A stretch of DNA of 64,000 bases, taken from assembly GCF_000379625.1 (NCBI RefSeq), contig NZ_KB903245.1, forward strand, positions 153,124-217,123. Reading direction: 5' to 3'. The stretch is from Actinomycetospora chiangmaiensis DSM 45062. Its GTDB lineage: Bacteria; Actinomycetota; Actinomycetes; Mycobacteriales; Pseudonocardiaceae. Within the stretch, counting starts at the first letter, position 1, and each line of letters begins with the position of its first letter. A model generated the notes under the pieces. It ran no database searches and was not told the DNA's origin. It saw only the letters and a program-made list of their open reading frames with translations. This document shows positions 34,501 to 45,110 of the stretch, piece after piece. A program made the position numbers and the translations under genes.

Positions 34501-35294
34501 ACTTCTGGTCCTGGTTGATCGCCAAGGTCCACGAGGTCGACCCGGGCGTGGTGTTCCTCGCCGAGGCCTTCACCCGCCCCGCACGCCTGTTCGGGCTCGC
34601 GAAGGCCGGGTTCAGCCAGTCCTACTCGTACTTCACGTGGCGGACCGGCCGCGACGAGCTGCGCGAGTTCTTCGAGATGCACCGCGACCGCATCGACGAG
34701 GCCCGCCCGAACTGCTTCGTCAACACCCCGGACATCCTCCACGAGTCGCTGCAGACCGGCGGCCCGGGCATGTTCGCGATCCGGGCGACGCTGGCCGCGA
34801 TGCTGGCGCCGAGCTGGGGCGTGTACGCGGGCTTCGAGCTGTTCGAGTGGCAGCCGGTGCGGTCGGGCAGCGAGGAGTACCTGGACTCGGAGAAGTACCA
34901 GCTCCGGCCCCGGGACTTCGACCGCGCGCTCGCCGAGGGCCGCAGCCTGCAGCCGTGGATCACGCGGCTCAACGAGATCCGCCACGCCCACCCGGCGGTG
35001 CGCCAGCTGCGGACGCTGCGGTTCCACGAGACCGACAACGACGCGCTGCTGGCCTGGTCCAAGACCGACCCGGTCACCGGCGACACCGTGATCGGCGTGG
35101 TCACGCTCAACCCCTTCGGCGCCGAGGAGGGGACGCTGCACCTCGACATGGCGGCGCTCGGCCTCGACCCGTTCGCGCGCTTCGGGGCGTACGACGAGGT
35201 CAGCGGCCAGGTGTTCGACTGGGGCCAGGCGAACTACGTCCGACTCGAGCCGTGGCGCGACGTCGCGCACATCGTGTCGGTGCAGAAGCGGTAG
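31533..35294 (+). CDS. glgE: Maltose-1-phosphate maltosyltransferase with a ~560-residue N-terminal extension
   Basis: GTG 31533 gives 1253 residues. From about residue 560 ([18 protein letters not shown]) it is an ordinary GlgE: domain N, then a GH13_3 barrel with [17 protein letters not shown] (nucleophile aspartate) and [15 protein letters not shown] (acid/base glutamate). The core length is normal. It adds maltosyl units from maltose 1-phosphate to glucans. The front part is low-complexity, rich in P, A, T, S and D. It holds two copies of DGLLTSGST (DNA repeats 32827-32856 and 32926-32955), tandem EDTPVAD and tandem VGS. Third-position GC bias is kept through the extension, so it is real coding sequence. 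Confidence 0.9.
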   Translation: MSVLGRWWPSGRRSEGEYGESGTGGFERVEPPAEENAAPRRSEPWSGRFRAIVTGRRPDAEGPDDGSSPAGPDAPEAGSGHWGSDGAAAAEDLPPRYDPRDRPSPTRRSWGSSGEVELGPPPPPDASVNPGLPSGPIPIPGHARPAARDDRRRGHDGGSLDASIANGPTIPATPVPQVDRPRPAPAGPPAAPAWSRSTNTGGFRAVVPPWRRPVVPQAGADTPARPGGPVPAPAPAPAEAPTASTPRPDASSASKPAGSGRATDMSSSADRPTTEHGASSPTRSAGAGGRADDAPLTSPGRHHRADAPVPPAGSVGSVGSVGSDDPVTSPAADGSGLPARDVHAGSTSGSTDDLDLQRRGAADEPLDEPTPRTPDTSGGSTGSGAALGAVAAGATVAAGAATAAAATPGRAEQITDAEWTPAEPTTAKHPGADGLLTSGSTTPPAPEPAAPAVGNAAPETAATEPDGLLTSGSTKPATPAVGKADEDTPVADEDTPVADEPEVAAPTAAETAGAAPAEAPASTVADAIAQADPEPAPTPARTSGTLGTADLAAERARLAQGRLGIDEVTPEVSGGRFPSKAVVGEVVPVTATVWREGHDAIAATLVWQRCADVDHADAEAVATAPVVGDERSVRMVSLGKDTDRAAASLVADTEGLWRFRVDAWSDPWATWRHAVEVKVAAGQGPGELANDLESGARLLERGAAQIEDRSSADEVPHQPATEATTPLEMPPSFAFATALREAAASLRDTERPLVERLAKALSEPVQHTMTERPVRELITRGADHHVLVERPRALDGAWYEFFPRSTGGWDADGRPVHGTFVTAQRELERAAAMGFDVVYLPPIHPIGVVNRKGPNNTLTPGPDDVGSPWAIGSADGGHDAVHPQLGTIDDFDAFVARARELDLEVALDFALQCAPDHPWAASHPEWFNVRPDGTIAYAENPPKKYQDIYPVNFDTDPAGIYAESLRVVLYWLSHGVRVFRVDNPHTKPADFWSWLIAKVHEVDPGVVFLAEAFTRPARLFGLAKAGFSQSYSYFTWRTGRDELREFFEMHRDRIDEARPNCFVNTPDILHESLQTGGPGMFAIRATLAAMLAPSWGVYAGFELFEWQPVRSGSEEYLDSEKYQLRPRDFDRALAEGRSLQPWITRLNEIRHAHPAVRQLRTLRFHETDNDALLAWSKTDPVTGDTVIGVVTLNPFGAEEGTLHLDMAALGLDPFARFGAYDEVSGQVFDWGQANYVRLEPWRDVAHIVSVQKR
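32827..32955 (+). repeat. 30-bp direct repeats in the glgE extension
   Basis: The same 30 bases (CCGACGGGCTCCTCACGAGC, then GGCTCCACCA overlapping) occur at 32827-32856 and 32926-32955. A 21-base tandem repeat follows at about 32989-33030 (GAGGACACCCCGGTGGCCGA, twice) and 9-base GGTCGGGTC repeats lie at 32471-32500. All keep the reading frame and encode disordered sequence. Confidence 0.8.
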
Positions 35295-35319
35295 CGGCTC
35301 ACCCGTCGGACCTGACGAA

Positions 35320-35393
35320 CGGGTCGTTCGTGGCCTCTAGCTGCACGAACGGCCCGTTCGTCCGTCTCCGGGGCCTTCCCGACGCCGGGTCCG
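35320..35393. repeat. Inverted repeats with the TCCGGGGCCTT tail, copy 1
   Basis: ACGAACG-GGT-CGTTCGT is followed by the perfect ACGAACGG-C-CCGTTCGT, then CGTCTCCGGGGCCTTCCCGA. The last part recurs at 56160-56190 (CGTTTCCGGGGCCTTTTCCG). It lies in the glgE-fxsA gap and may terminate glgE transcription. Confidence 0.55.
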
Positions 35394-35442
35394 GGCACTT
35401 TCGCGGCGCCCCGCACGTTGGACGGAGCGACAGATCCGACGG

Positions 35443-35468
35443 GGCGAGCTCCGCTTCGCCCCGTCTCC
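35443..35468 (-). repeat. Diverged minus-strand copy of the GGAGACG-type element
   Basis: Read on the minus strand it begins GGAGACGGGGCGAAGCGGAG, about 22 of 26 bases like the copies at 18224, 61794 and 63033. It also forms a small hairpin (GGCGA...TCGCC) and lies just upstream of the fxsA ribosome binding site. Confidence 0.5.
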
Positions 35469-35484
35469 CTCCCTGGAGGTAGCC

Positions 35485-35961
35485 GTGCCGCTCCTGCTCG
35501 CGTTCCTGGCCTACGTGGCCCTGGAGGTCTGGGTCCTGGTCCTGGTGGGCCAGGCGGTCGGGTTCCTGGGGCTGCTGGGCCTGTTGGTCCTCTCCGCCGT
35601 CGTCGGGGCGTGGGCGCTGCGGCGTGAGGGCCGGCGCTCCATCACCGAGCTCGGGCGCGCGGTGCAGAGCCGCCGCCCGGCCGAGGCGCAGGTCGCCGAC
35701 GGCATGTACGTCGCGCTGGCCGGCGTGCTGCTCGTGGTGCCGGGCATGCTCTCGACGCTCTCGGCGCTGGTGCTGCTCGTCCCGCCGGTGCGCCGTGCCC
35801 TCGCTCGTCGGGCCGCGGCCCGCTCGGTCCGGGCCGGCAGCGCCAGGATGGCCCCGTCCGTCGTCGTGATCGGGGGTGGCGCCCCCACCGCGCGGCGGCC
35901 GGAGCAGGGCGCGCCGATGGTCATCGAGGGCGCCCCGGCCGACCCGGACGGGGACCGCTGA
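35485..35961 (+). CDS. fxsA: FxsA family membrane protein
   Basis: GTG 35485 follows GGAGGT; 158 residues. Two to three hydrophobic segments occur (about 2-22, 25-45, 75-100) with the FxsA pattern GLLGLLVLSAVVGAWALRRE and VADGMYVALAGVLLVVPGML. The C-terminus is cytosolic and basic. FxsA proteins lower phage F exclusion in E. coli, but their role in actinobacteria is unknown. Lies between glgE and treS. Confidence 0.88.
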   Translation: MPLLLAFLAYVALEVWVLVLVGQAVGFLGLLGLLVLSAVVGAWALRREGRRSITELGRAVQSRRPAEAQVADGMYVALAGVLLVVPGMLSTLSALVLLVPPVRRALARRAAARSVRAGSARMAPSVVVIGGGAPTARRPEQGAPMVIEGAPADPDGDR

Positions 35962-36029
35962 GGCAGGGGACACAATGAACCCCGTCCGGTGCGGCACGGG
36001 GGCGGGTCCGACCACTACCGTGGCGCGCG

Positions 36030-37802
36030 ATGAACGACGGGACCCCCAGCGCGCCCACCAGCACCCATGTCGCCGAACCGGGACACGAGGTCGTCGAACC
36101 GAGCGCGGAGGACTTCCGCCGCGCGCGCCAGCTGCCGGTCGAGGACGACTGGTACAAGCGGGCCGTCTTCTACGAGGTCCTCGTCCGCGCCTTCGCCGAC
36201 TCGAACCGCGACGGCTTCGGTGACCTGCGGGGCCTGACCGACAAGCTGGACTACCTCGCGTGGCTCGGCGTCGACTGCCTCTGGCTCCCGCCGTTCTACG
36301 ACTCGCCGCTGCGCGACGGCGGGTACGACATCCGCGACTACCGCAAGGTGCTGCCGGAGTTCGGCACCGTCGAGGACTTCGTCGAGTTCGTCGACCAGGC
36401 GCACGCCCGGGGCATCCGCGTCATCACCGACCTCGTCATGAACCACACCTCCGACCAGCACGTGTGGTTCCAGGAGTCGCGGCGCGACCCCGACGGCCCG
36501 TACGGCGACTTCTACGTCTGGTCCGACGACGACACCCGCTACCCCGACGCGCGGATCATCTTCGTCGACACCGAGGCGTCGAACTGGACCTACGACTACG
36601 TGCGCGGCCAGTTCTTCTGGCACCGCTTCTTCTCCCACCAGCCGGACCTCAACTTCGACAACCCGGCCGTGTGCGAGGCGATGATCGACGCGCTGCGGTT
36701 CTGGCTGGACCTCGGCATCGACGGCTTCCGCCTCGACGCGGTGCCGTACCTGTTCGAGCGCGACGGCACGAACGGCGAGAACCTCCCCGAGACCCACGCG
36801 TTCCTGAAGCGGTGCCGCAAGGTCATCGACGACGAGTACCCGGGCCGCATCCTGCTCGCCGAGGCCAACCAGTGGCCCGCCGACGTCGTCGAGTACTTCG
36901 GCGACCCGGAGGCCGGCGGCGACGAGTGCCACATGGCGTTCCACTTCCCGCTGATGCCCCGCATCTTCATGGCGGTCCGGCGCGAGTCGCGGTTCCCGAT
37001 CTCGGAGATCCTCGCGCAGACCCCGGAGATCCCGCACAACGCGCAGTGGGGCATCTTCCTGCGCAACCACGACGAGCTGACCCTCGAGATGGTCACCGAC
37101 GACGAGCGCGACTACATGTACGCGGAGTACGCGAAGGACCCGCGCATGAAGGCCAACATCGGCATCCGCCGCCGGCTGGCCCCGCTGCTCGACAACGACC
37201 GCAACCAGCTCGAGCTGTTCACCGCGTTGCTGCTGTCCCTCCCGGGTAGCCCCGTCATCTACTACGGCGACGAGATCGGGATGGGCGACAACATCTGGCT
37301 GGGTGACCGCGACGGCGTCCGCAGCCCCATGCAGTGGACGCCCGACCGCAACGCGGGCTTCTCCTCGTGCGACCCGGGGCGGCTCAACCTGCCGATCGTC
37401 ATGGACCCGGTGTACGGCTACCAGGCCGTCAACGTGGAGGCGCAGTCCAACTCCAGCGCGAGCCTGCTGCACTGGAACCGGCGCATGATCGAGATCCGGC
37501 GCCAGCACCCGGCGTTCGGGCTCGGCGACTTCCACGAGCTCGGCGGTTCCAACTCGTCGGTCCTGAGCTACGTCCGCCAGACCGTCGACGCCGACGGCCA
37601 CCGCGACGTGGTGCTCTGCGTCAACAACATGTCCCGTTTCCCGCAACCCGTGGAGCTCGACTTGATCGCCTGGAAGGACTGGACGCTCACCGAGTTGACC
37701 GGAGGCGTCCCCTTCCCACCGATCGGTGAACTGCCCTATCTGCTGACGCTGCCGGGGCACGGCTTCTACTGGTTCTCGATCCAGCCCGGGCAGGAGCGGT
37801 GA
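36030..37802 (+). CDS. treS: Maltose alpha-D-glucosyltransferase (trehalose synthase)
   Basis: The 590-residue GH13_16 enzyme has [20 protein letters not shown] near residue 40, the nucleophile in [17 protein letters not shown], acid/base in [18 protein letters not shown] and [17 protein letters not shown]. It interconverts trehalose and maltose in the cytosol. The maltokinase gene overlaps its stop (TGATG), so maltose is passed on as maltose 1-phosphate to GlgE. Length and domains are standard. Confidence 0.97.
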   Translation: MNDGTPSAPTSTHVAEPGHEVVEPSAEDFRRARQLPVEDDWYKRAVFYEVLVRAFADSNRDGFGDLRGLTDKLDYLAWLGVDCLWLPPFYDSPLRDGGYDIRDYRKVLPEFGTVEDFVEFVDQAHARGIRVITDLVMNHTSDQHVWFQESRRDPDGPYGDFYVWSDDDTRYPDARIIFVDTEASNWTYDYVRGQFFWHRFFSHQPDLNFDNPAVCEAMIDALRFWLDLGIDGFRLDAVPYLFERDGTNGENLPETHAFLKRCRKVIDDEYPGRILLAEANQWPADVVEYFGDPEAGGDECHMAFHFPLMPRIFMAVRRESRFPISEILAQTPEIPHNAQWGIFLRNHDELTLEMVTDDERDYMYAEYAKDPRMKANIGIRRRLAPLLDNDRNQLELFTALLLSLPGSPVIYYGDEIGMGDNIWLGDRDGVRSPMQWTPDRNAGFSSCDPGRLNLPIVMDPVYGYQAVNVEAQSNSSASLLHWNRRMIEIRRQHPAFGLGDFHELGGSNSSVLSYVRQTVDADGHRDVVLCVNNMSRFPQPVELDLIAWKDWTLTELTGGVPFPPIGELPYLLTLPGHGFYWFSIQPGQER

Positions 37803-39238
37803 TGAGCGCTCCGACCCTCGACGCCCTGCTGCCCGCCCTGACCGACTGGCTTCCGGGCCAGCGCTGGTTCGCCGCCAAGGACCGCACCGTCTCAGGGGTC
37901 CGCCTGGTCGGCCAACAGGAGATCACGCCCGCCGACGCGGTCCCCGCGGTGGCCCACGCCGTGATCGCGGTGTCGTTCACCGACGACGGCCCCACCGACC
38001 GCTTCCAGCTGCTGCTCGGCTCGCGGCCGGAGGTGTCCGGCGAGCTCGAGCACGCCGTGATCGGCCGCGTCGGCGACCGCGTGGTCTACGACGGTCTCGC
38101 CGACGGGGAGATCAGCCGCCTGCTGCTCTCGCTGATCGTCTCCGACACCACGGTCGGGTCGCTGCACTTCGTCCCCGAGCCCGGCACCGAGGCCCCGATC
38201 GTCGGCCCCGGGCGCCCGCTGCTCGGCGAGCAGTCGAACTCGTCGGTGATCTACGGCGAGCGCGCGATCATGAAGCTCTTCCGCCGCGCGACGCCGGGCC
38301 TCAACCCCGACCTCGAGCTGCACCGCGCGCTGCGCCGCGAGAACTCCCGCGAGGTCGCGCCGCTGCTCGGCGCGATCGAGGGGGAGATCGTTCCCGACGA
38401 CGGGGGTGCTCCGGTGCCGATGACCGTCGCCATGCTGCAGGACTACGCCGCCAACTCCGCCGACGGCTGGTCGATGGCGCTGACCAGCGTCCGGGACCTG
38501 CTCGCCGAGGGCGACCTGCGCCCCGACGAGGTGGGCGGCGACTTCGCCGGCGAGGCCCACCGGCTCGGGAAGACCATCGCGAGCGTCCACATCGAGCTGG
38601 CCCGTGCCCTGGGCACCGAGCGGCTCGGCGCCGACGGTGTCGCGGCGGTCGCCGACTGGATGCTCGAGCGGCTCGACCTCGCCGCGGGAGCCGTCGAGGC
38701 CGTCGCCGCGCAGCGCGAGGAGATCGCCCGCGTGCTGAACGGCGTCCGGGCCGCCGACGACGAGGGCCTGCTGGTCCAGCGCATCCACGGCGACCTGCAC
38801 CTCGGCCAGACGCTGCGCACCCCGCGCGGCTGGCTCGCGATCGACTTCGAGGGCGAGCCGTCCCGCCCGCTGGACGACCGCGTCCGCCCGGACTCCCCGC
38901 TGCGCGACGTCGCGGCCATGCTCCGCTCGTTCGACTACGCGGCGTTCCACCAGCTCGCCGAGTGGGAGACCGGGGCCGAGGCGCCCGCCTACCTGCAACG
39001 CCGCGCCCAGGAGTGGGCCGACCGCAACCGGTCCGCGTTCTGCGACGGCTACGCCGCGATCGCGAGCACCGACCCGCGCGACCAGCTGGCCGTGCTGCGC
39101 GCCTACGAGCTCGACAAGGCCGTCTACGAGGCGCTCTACGAGACCCGCAACCGGCCGAACTGGCTGACCATCCCGCTGCGGTCGATGGCGCGGCTCGTGC
39201 ACGACACCGATCCCGCGCGCGGGGCCTCGGACCACTAG
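37802..39238 (+). CDS. mak: Maltokinase
   Basis: ATG 37802 overlaps the treS stop; 478 residues. The N-terminal cap domain (LPGQRWFAAKDRTVSGVRLV) is typical of Mak/Pep2. NSSVIYGERAIMKLFRRATP holds the ATP-binding lysine. RIHGDLHLGQTLRTPRGWLA and IDFEGEPSRPLDDR carry the catalytic aspartate and metal ligands of the APH-like kinase fold. It makes maltose 1-phosphate from maltose and ATP for GlgE. Confidence 0.96.
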   Translation: MSAPTLDALLPALTDWLPGQRWFAAKDRTVSGVRLVGQQEITPADAVPAVAHAVIAVSFTDDGPTDRFQLLLGSRPEVSGELEHAVIGRVGDRVVYDGLADGEISRLLLSLIVSDTTVGSLHFVPEPGTEAPIVGPGRPLLGEQSNSSVIYGERAIMKLFRRATPGLNPDLELHRALRRENSREVAPLLGAIEGEIVPDDGGAPVPMTVAMLQDYAANSADGWSMALTSVRDLLAEGDLRPDEVGGDFAGEAHRLGKTIASVHIELARALGTERLGADGVAAVADWMLERLDLAAGAVEAVAAQREEIARVLNGVRAADDEGLLVQRIHGDLHLGQTLRTPRGWLAIDFEGEPSRPLDDRVRPDSPLRDVAAMLRSFDYAAFHQLAEWETGAEAPAYLQRRAQEWADRNRSAFCDGYAAIASTDPRDQLAVLRAYELDKAVYEALYETRNRPNWLTIPLRSMARLVHDTDPARGASDH

Positions 39239-39337
39239 GACGCCCCGACCCTCCCCTCACCGCGCGCCCGGTTCCCGCCCCCGCCGTGCGGGGTAGGAGA
39301 ACCGCACCAGAACCCGACCCCGGAGTGCGCACCACCG

Positions 39338-41602
39338 ATGACCCGCCCCACCCCGACGTCCGGCCCCCTGCCCGTCGCCCCCGGCGAGCTCGACGTGCAC
39401 CTGCTCGTCGAGGGCTCGCACCGCGACCCGCACAGCGTGCTCGGCCCGCACCGCCGCCCGCAGAATCCCGGCACCGTCGTCGTCCGCACGTTGCAGCCGG
39501 GCGCCGACGAGGTCGACGTCGTCGTCGAGGCGGGCCCGACGGCGGGTCGCTACCCGCTCGCCCCCGTCGACACCTCCGGCCTGTTCGCCGGCCCCGTGCC
39601 CGGACCGCTGCCGCACTACCGGCTCGCGGTGCGGACCACGGACGAGTCCGGCGGGGACGCCCACGGCGACGCGACCGAACGCATCGTCGACGACCCCTAC
39701 CGCTTCTCCCCCGTGCTCGGGCCGGTCGACCTGCACCTCATCGGCGAGGGCCGCCACGAGCGGCTGTGGGAGGCCCTCGGGGCGCACTTCCGCCGCTGGC
39801 CGACGCCGTCGGGGCCGGTCGAGGGGACGTCGTTCACGGTGTGGGCGCCGAACGCCCGCGGTGTGCGCGTCGTCGGGGACTGGGCGCCCGAGCACGGCAG
39901 CTGGGACGGCGCCGCCACGCCCATGCGCGCGCTCGGCTCCGGGGTGTGGGAGCTCTTCCTCCCCGGCGTCGGGCTCGGCACCCGCTACGGCTTCCGCATC
40001 CTCACCCCCGCCGGCGTGTGGCTCGACAAGGCCGACCCGATGGCGTTCGCGGCGGACCTCCCGCCCACCCCCGCCTCGGTGGTCACCGCCTCGACCCACA
40101 CCTGGGACGACGAGGCCTGGATGACCCGTCGTCGGGAATCCCGGGCGCACGCCGAGCCGATGAGCGTGTACGAGCTCCACGCCGGCTCGTGGCGCCAGGG
40201 CCTGACCTACGCCGAGCTGGCCGACGAGCTCGTCGGCTACCTCACCGAGCGCGGCTTCACCCACGTCGAGCTGCTGCCGGTCGCCGAGCACCCGTTCGGC
40301 GGGTCGTGGGGCTACCAGGTCTCGTCGTACTACGCGCCCTCGAGCCGGTTCGGGACGCCCGACGACTTCCGGGCCTTCGTCGACACCATGCACCGCGCCG
40401 GGATCGGCGTGATCGTCGACTGGGTGCCCGCGCACTTCCCCCGCGACGAGTGGGCCCTGGCCCACTTCGACGGCACGCCCTGCTACGAGCACGGCGACCC
40501 GCGCCGCGGCGAGCAGCTCGACTGGGGCACGCTCGTCTTCGACTTCGGGCGCTCCCAGGTCCGCAACTTCCTCGTCGCGAACGCCCTGTACTGGCTCGAG
40601 GAGTTCCACGTCGACGGCCTGCGCGTGGACGCCGTCGCCTCGATGCTCTACCTGGACTACTCGCGCTCGGAGTGGGTGCCGAACAAGTACGGCGGGCGCG
40701 AGAACCTCGAGGCGGTGTCGTTCCTCCAGGAGTTCAACGCCACCGTCTACAAGCACCACCTCGGCGTCGTGACGATCGCCGAGGAGTCGACCGCGTGGCC
40801 CGGCGTCACCCGCCCGACCCACCTCGGCGGCCTCGGCTTCGGTATGAAGTGGAACATGGGCTGGATGCACGACACGCTCGACTACGTCATGCGTGACCCG
40901 GTGCACCGCGGCTACCACCACAACCAGATGACGTTCTCGCTGACCTACGCCTGGTCGGAGAACTACGTGCTGCCGTTCAGCCACGACGAGGTGGTGCACG
41001 GCAAGGGTTCGCTGTGGACCCGCATGCCCGACATGGGCCGTGGCGACCACGGCAAGGCCGCCGGGCTGCGGGCCCTGCTCGCCTACATGTGGGCCCACCC
41101 CGGTAAGCAGCTGCTGTTCATGGGTCAGGAGTTCGGGCAGGTCCGGGAGTGGTCCGAGGAGCGCTCCCTGGACTGGGACCTGCTCGACGACCCGCTGCAC
41201 GCCGGGGTCGCGCGCCTCGTCTCCGACCTCAACGCCGCCTACCGGGCGCATCCGGCGATGTTCGTCGCCGACACCGACCCGGCGGGCTTCTCCTGGATCG
41301 ACGCCAACGACGCGGGCGGCAACGTCTTCTCGTTCGTGCGGCACGACCCGACGGGCGGCCCGGACGTGGTGTGCGTGGCGAACTTCGCCGGGATCGTGCA
41401 CGACCGCTACCGGATCGGGATGCCGCAGGCCGGCCGCTGGCGCGAGGTGATCAACACCGACGCGGAGATCTACGGCGGCGACGGGGCGGGCAACTTCGGC
41501 TCGGTGTTCGCGGCCTCCGTGCCGCAGCACGGCCGACCCGCGTCGGCGGAGATCACCCTGCCCGCCTCCGGGATGCTGTGGCTGGTGCACGAGGGGGCCT
41601 GA
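39338..41602 (+). CDS. glgB: 1,4-alpha-glucan branching enzyme (GH13_9)
   Basis: The 754-residue protein has an extra N-terminal domain (about 1-135), CBM48 (about 140-260) and the GH13 barrel. Motifs: [19 protein letters not shown] (nucleophile), [19 protein letters not shown] (acid/base), [14 protein letters not shown] (third carboxylate). It branches the linear glucan made by GlgE. 99 bases separate it from maltokinase. Its stop is followed at once by palindromic element copy B. Confidence 0.97.
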   Translation: MTRPTPTSGPLPVAPGELDVHLLVEGSHRDPHSVLGPHRRPQNPGTVVVRTLQPGADEVDVVVEAGPTAGRYPLAPVDTSGLFAGPVPGPLPHYRLAVRTTDESGGDAHGDATERIVDDPYRFSPVLGPVDLHLIGEGRHERLWEALGAHFRRWPTPSGPVEGTSFTVWAPNARGVRVVGDWAPEHGSWDGAATPMRALGSGVWELFLPGVGLGTRYGFRILTPAGVWLDKADPMAFAADLPPTPASVVTASTHTWDDEAWMTRRRESRAHAEPMSVYELHAGSWRQGLTYAELADELVGYLTERGFTHVELLPVAEHPFGGSWGYQVSSYYAPSSRFGTPDDFRAFVDTMHRAGIGVIVDWVPAHFPRDEWALAHFDGTPCYEHGDPRRGEQLDWGTLVFDFGRSQVRNFLVANALYWLEEFHVDGLRVDAVASMLYLDYSRSEWVPNKYGGRENLEAVSFLQEFNATVYKHHLGVVTIAEESTAWPGVTRPTHLGGLGFGMKWNMGWMHDTLDYVMRDPVHRGYHHNQMTFSLTYAWSENYVLPFSHDEVVHGKGSLWTRMPDMGRGDHGKAAGLRALLAYMWAHPGKQLLFMGQEFGQVREWSEERSLDWDLLDDPLHAGVARLVSDLNAAYRAHPAMFVADTDPAGFSWIDANDAGGNVFSFVRHDPTGGPDVVCVANFAGIVHDRYRIGMPQAGRWREVINTDAEIYGGDGAGNFGSVFAASVPQHGRPASAEITLPASGMLWLVHEGA

Positions 41603-41612
41603 GCACCTCCCG

Positions 41613-41667
41613 GTGCAAGCAATGCGTCACTGCTTGCACTCGACGCCAGGAAACCCACACCGTCCGG
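41613..41667. repeat. Dispersed palindromic element, copy B
   Basis: Perfect nine-base arms GTGCAAGCA (41613-41621) and TGCTTGCAC (41631-41639), loop ATGCGTCAC, then the conserved tail (GACGCCAGGAAACCCACACC). It starts ten bases after glgB ends, so it may act as its terminator. Confidence 0.85.
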
Positions 41668-41729
41668 GCCGAGCGCCGATCGCCCGGATCCGCCCCCACG
41701 GCCGACCCGGGTCGCGCACACTGATCGTC

Positions 41730-43082
41730 GTGCGGATCCGGGTCGTGCTCGCGGTGGCGGCGGTGCTCGCCGTGCTGCTCACCGCCGGGTGCGCCGCGGC
41801 GGTCGACGGGCGGGCGTTCGCCGGCCCGCAGGTCAGCGCCGGGCTCGACCCGCAGTTCGTCCGGGACAACGACGGCTCGGACGACGACCGCTTGGCCGCC
41901 GCCGTGCTCCGCGACCTCGAGGGCTGGTGGGGCCGGCAGTTCCCGCGCCTGGCGGACGGACGGCGCTTCGAGCCGCTACGGGGCTACTTCTCGGTCGACT
42001 CGTCGCGCCCCGGGCCGCCGCCGCCCTGCACGAGCTCGACGGACGAGGTCGAGGGCAACGCGTTCTACTGCCCGCGGGCCGACGTCATCGCCTACGACCG
42101 GGCGGCCCTCGTCCCGGTGCTGCGCGACGAGTTCGGGGACTCGGCGGTCGTCGTCGTGCTCGCCCACGAGTTCGGTCACGCGATCCAGCAGCGGCTCCAG
42201 GGCGTGGTGCCGAGCAGCGCGAGCCTCGGCTCCGGGGCGCCGACGATCCTGTCCGAGGGGCAGGCCGACTGCTACGCGGGCTCCTTCCTGCGCGCGGTGC
42301 ACGACGGGCAGACACCCGACCTGCGCACCGGCGACGCCGGCATCGACGCCGCGATGAGCGCGCTGATCACCTTCCGCGACCCGGTGGGCACCGACGCCCG
42401 GGACGACCGGGCGCACGGCAACGCGTTCGACCGCGTCTCGTCGTTCCAGGACGGCTACGACGGCGGCGTCGGGACGTGCGCGCAGATCACGCTGCAGAAC
42501 CGCACGTTCACCCAGCAGGCCTTCGCCACCCTCTCCGACGCCCAGAGCGGCGGGAACCTGCCGCTGCCCGAGCTGCTGAGCGCCATGGGCAGCGACCTCG
42601 ACCGGTTCTTCGGCGGGCTGGTCCGGGCCAAGAACGGCTCGTGGACGGCCCCGACGATCCGCGCGGGCCGCGACGGGTGCGGACAGGGCGCGGTGGGGCT
42701 GTGCAGCGGCGGGATCCTGCAGACCGACGACGCCCTGCAGGGCGTCCACGACGGGCTCGGCGACTACGCGAGCGGCACCCTGCTCGCCTCCCGCTACGCG
42801 CTCGCCGCCCTGGCCGCGCTGGACCGCCCGACGACGGGTGCGGCCGCGGGCCGCGCCGCGCTCTGCCTCGCCGGGGCCTACACCGCTGACGTCGGCGCGC
42901 CCGGCTCCGGGTTCAGCCTCTCCCCCGGCGACCTCGACGAGGCCGTGAACCTGCTGCGCCGCAGTGGCGACGCCGCGACGGCCACCGACGGCGCGGTCGC
43001 CGACACCACGGCCTACGCGCGCATCGCCGACTTCCGGCTGGGGGTCGACGTCGGCGCGGACCGCTGCCTCGCCCTACGCTGA
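41730..43082 (+). CDS. Neutral zinc metallopeptidase lipoprotein (YpfJ-like)
   Basis: GTG 41730 gives 450 residues starting with a lipoprotein signal (VRIRVVLAVAAVLAVLLTAGC). VVVVLAHEFGHAIQQRLQGV holds the HExxH zinc site and ILSEGQADCYAGSFLRAVHD the downstream glutamate ligand, as in the putative neutral zinc metallopeptidase family. Cysteine pairs suggest an extracytoplasmic disulfide-bonded domain. The substrate is unknown. Confidence 0.85.
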   Translation: MRIRVVLAVAAVLAVLLTAGCAAAVDGRAFAGPQVSAGLDPQFVRDNDGSDDDRLAAAVLRDLEGWWGRQFPRLADGRRFEPLRGYFSVDSSRPGPPPPCTSSTDEVEGNAFYCPRADVIAYDRAALVPVLRDEFGDSAVVVVLAHEFGHAIQQRLQGVVPSSASLGSGAPTILSEGQADCYAGSFLRAVHDGQTPDLRTGDAGIDAAMSALITFRDPVGTDARDDRAHGNAFDRVSSFQDGYDGGVGTCAQITLQNRTFTQQAFATLSDAQSGGNLPLPELLSAMGSDLDRFFGGLVRAKNGSWTAPTIRAGRDGCGQGAVGLCSGGILQTDDALQGVHDGLGDYASGTLLASRYALAALAALDRPTTGAAAGRAALCLAGAYTADVGAPGSGFSLSPGDLDEAVNLLRRSGDAATATDGAVADTTAYARIADFRLGVDVGADRCLALR

Positions 43083-43089
43083 GCGGCCG

Positions 43090-43776
43090 ATGGCCACGAT
43101 CCGCCACCACCCCGAGGCGCTCGGGGTCGGCTTCCTGCTCAGCGCGGTCGGCGGCTACCTCGACGCCTACACCTACGTCGGCTACGGCGGGGTGTTCGCC
43201 AACGCCCAGACCGGCAACGTGGTGCTGCTGGCGATCGGGCTGATCCGCGGCGAGTTCGCCGAGGCGCTGCGCCACGTGCCCCCGCTGCTGTCGTTCCTGG
43301 TGGGGCTGGGTGTGGCGGAGTCGCTGGCCCGCCCGTGGGCGCGCCGGGCGCTGCGGCGGCCGGCCCGCGTGGTGCTCGGCGCCGAGGCGCTGGTGCTCGC
43401 CGTCGTCGCCGCGCTCGCGCTGCCCGGCACCGTCGTCACCGTGGCGGTCGCGTTCGTCGCGGCCCTGCAGGTGTCGACCTTCAAGAAGGTCGGCGACGTC
43501 CCCTACAACGCGACCGTGACCACCGGCAACCTCCGCAGCCTCGTCGCCGAGTTCGCGAGCTGGGTGGCCGACCGGGCACCGGAGGCCCGCCGCCGGTTCG
43601 GCGTGCTCGCGGGCATCGTGGGCTCGTTCGCCGGCGGCGCGGCGCTCGGCGCCGCCCTCACCCTGACGACGGATCGCCTCGCCGGGTTCGTCCCAGCGGT
43701 CGCGGCGCTGGTGGCGCTGACCGCGATCGCCGTGGAGACCCGTCGTCGGGAACGGGCGTCGGAGACCGACGGCTAA
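43090..43776 (+). CDS. DUF1275 (YoaK-type) membrane protein
   Basis: ATG 43090 gives 228 residues with six hydrophobic segments. [26 protein letters not shown] is the family hallmark, and [20 protein letters not shown] the second half repeat of the same TGN motif. Function unknown; often linked to solute movement. Its end overlaps the convergent thioredoxin gene by four bases. The last codons use the CCCGTCGTCGGGAA motif (43739). Confidence 0.88.
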   Translation: MATIRHHPEALGVGFLLSAVGGYLDAYTYVGYGGVFANAQTGNVVLLAIGLIRGEFAEALRHVPPLLSFLVGLGVAESLARPWARRALRRPARVVLGAEALVLAVVAALALPGTVVTVAVAFVAALQVSTFKKVGDVPYNATVTTGNLRSLVAEFASWVADRAPEARRRFGVLAGIVGSFAGGAALGAALTLTTDRLAGFVPAVAALVALTAIAVETRRRERASETDG

Positions 43777-44771
43777 TAGAGGGCGCGGGCGAGGGCGCGG
43801 CGGGCCGTGGTGACCCGCGGGTCGTCCGGTGCGAACAGCTCGAACAGCGAGACCAGGTGCTCGCGGGCGGCGTCGCGGTCCTCGCCGGCCGTGCGCTGGA
43901 CGGTCTTCACGAGCCGGTCGAACGCCGCCTCGACCTGCCCCCCGGCGAGCTCGGCGTCGGCGGCGGCCTTCTGCGCGGCGACGTCGTCGGGGCTCGCGTC
44001 GGCCGCGGCGATCGCCGACGGGTCGGCGGACTCGGCGCGGGCCATGAAGCGCACCTGGGAGAGCGCGGCCTGGGCCTCGGCGTTGGCGGGCTCGGCGGCG
44101 AGGATCTGCTCGTAGGCGGCGATCGCGGCGTCGTAGTCGCCCTGCTCGAGGGCGTCCTCGGCGGCGGTGAAGCGCGGGTCCTCCGGTTCCGGCACCGGCT
44201 CGGCCGCGCCCTCTGCCGGACCGCGCGCCTCGGCCTCCGCGATCCCGGGCATGCGGTCGCGCAGCGCGTCGAGGATCTGGGCGATCCAGCCGCGCAGCTG
44301 CTCCTCGGGCTGCACCCCGGAGAACGAGGTGACCGGCTGCTGCGCGACCACGACGTAGACCGTCGGGATCGACTGCACCTGGAACATCTGGGCGATGCGC
44401 GGGTTCGCGTCGACGTCGACCTTGGCGAGGATCCACGACCCGTTGCCCTCGGCGGCGAGCTTCTCCAGCGTCGGCGAGAGCTGCTTGCAGGGCTGGCACC
44501 ACTCGGCCCAGAGGTCCACGACGACGGGGACCGTCATCGAGCGTTCGAGGACCTCGGTCTGGAAGGTGTCCTCGGTGACGTCGATGACGAAAGAGCCGGC
44601 CGTCGGTGCCTGACCCGGAGCGCCGTCTGCCGGGGGCTGCGCGGCCGGACGGGCCGGCGGCGCCGAGCGCTGCTCCGCCCGGGCCTTCAGCCCGGAGAGG
44701 TCGACGGCCCCGGCCATGGCCGAGGACAGGGCTGCCGCCTGCGCGGCCTGACGGGGATCGGGGCGTGCCAC
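43773..44771 (-). CDS. Thioredoxin-domain/TPR co-chaperone (YbbN-like)
   Basis: The 332-residue protein has a disordered A/P/Q-rich start (about 1-60) and a thioredoxin fold with [20 protein letters not shown] (CxxC, about 90-110). A C-terminal TPR-like part includes [20 protein letters not shown]. This is the YbbN/CnoX layout, which protects substrates under oxidative stress and hands them to chaperones. Both cysteines are present. Rv1324, near glgB/glgE in M. tuberculosis, is the likely counterpart. Confidence 0.92.
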   Translation of the reverse strand: MARPDPRQAAQAAALSSAMAGAVDLSGLKARAEQRSAPPARPAAQPPADGAPGQAPTAGSFVIDVTEDTFQTEVLERSMTVPVVVDLWAEWCQPCKQLSPTLEKLAAEGNGSWILAKVDVDANPRIAQMFQVQSIPTVYVVVAQQPVTSFSGVQPEEQLRGWIAQILDALRDRMPGIAEAEARGPAEGAAEPVPEPEDPRFTAAEDALEQGDYDAAIAAYEQILAAEPANAEAQAALSQVRFMARAESADPSAIAAADASPDDVAAQKAAADAELAGGQVEAAFDRLVKTVQRTAGEDRDAAREHLVSLFELFAPDDPRVTTARRALARALY

Positions 44772-44775
44772 GTCA

Positions 44776-45081
44776 TCAATCCTGCCAGCTCGACAGATGC
44801 TCCTCGACCCGTGCCACCTTCGCGTCCATCTGACCGGTCCAGCCCGGCCGGATGTCGGCCTTCAGCACGAGCGAGACGCGGCTCCCGTAGTGGCCCGCCG
44901 CCTCCGTTGCCCGCTTGACCACGTCCATCACCTCGTCCCACTCGCCCTCGATCGAGGTGAACATCGACGAGGTCTCGTGCGGCAGGCCCGACTCGCGCAC
45001 CACGCGGACGGCGGCCGCCACGGCCTCGCTCACCGAATCGGACTCCCCGCCACTCGGGGCGACACTGAACGCGACGATCAT
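44776..45081 (-). CDS. MTH1187-type thiamine-binding protein
   Basis: The 101-residue protein starts [20 protein letters not shown] and contains [20 protein letters not shown]. It matches the YkoF/MTH1187 small ferredoxin-like fold proteins that bind thiamine or related compounds. It lies four bases upstream of the thioredoxin gene and is divergent from marR, with about 30 bases between starts. Confidence 0.88.
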   Translation of the reverse strand: MIVAFSVAPSGGESDSVSEAVAAAVRVVRESGLPHETSSMFTSIEGEWDEVMDVVKRATEAAGHYGSRVSLVLKADIRPGWTGQMDAKVARVEEHLSSWQD

Positions 45082-45110
45082 CCGTCCATCATCCTGCTAG
45101 ATTCCCGCCG

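Noticed and set aside
31461-35270. Minus-strand frame of 1269 codons opposite glgE
   Set aside because: It has no family features beyond arginine/valine-rich shadow sequence. The plus-strand frame contains GlgE with catalytic motifs and third-position GC bias.
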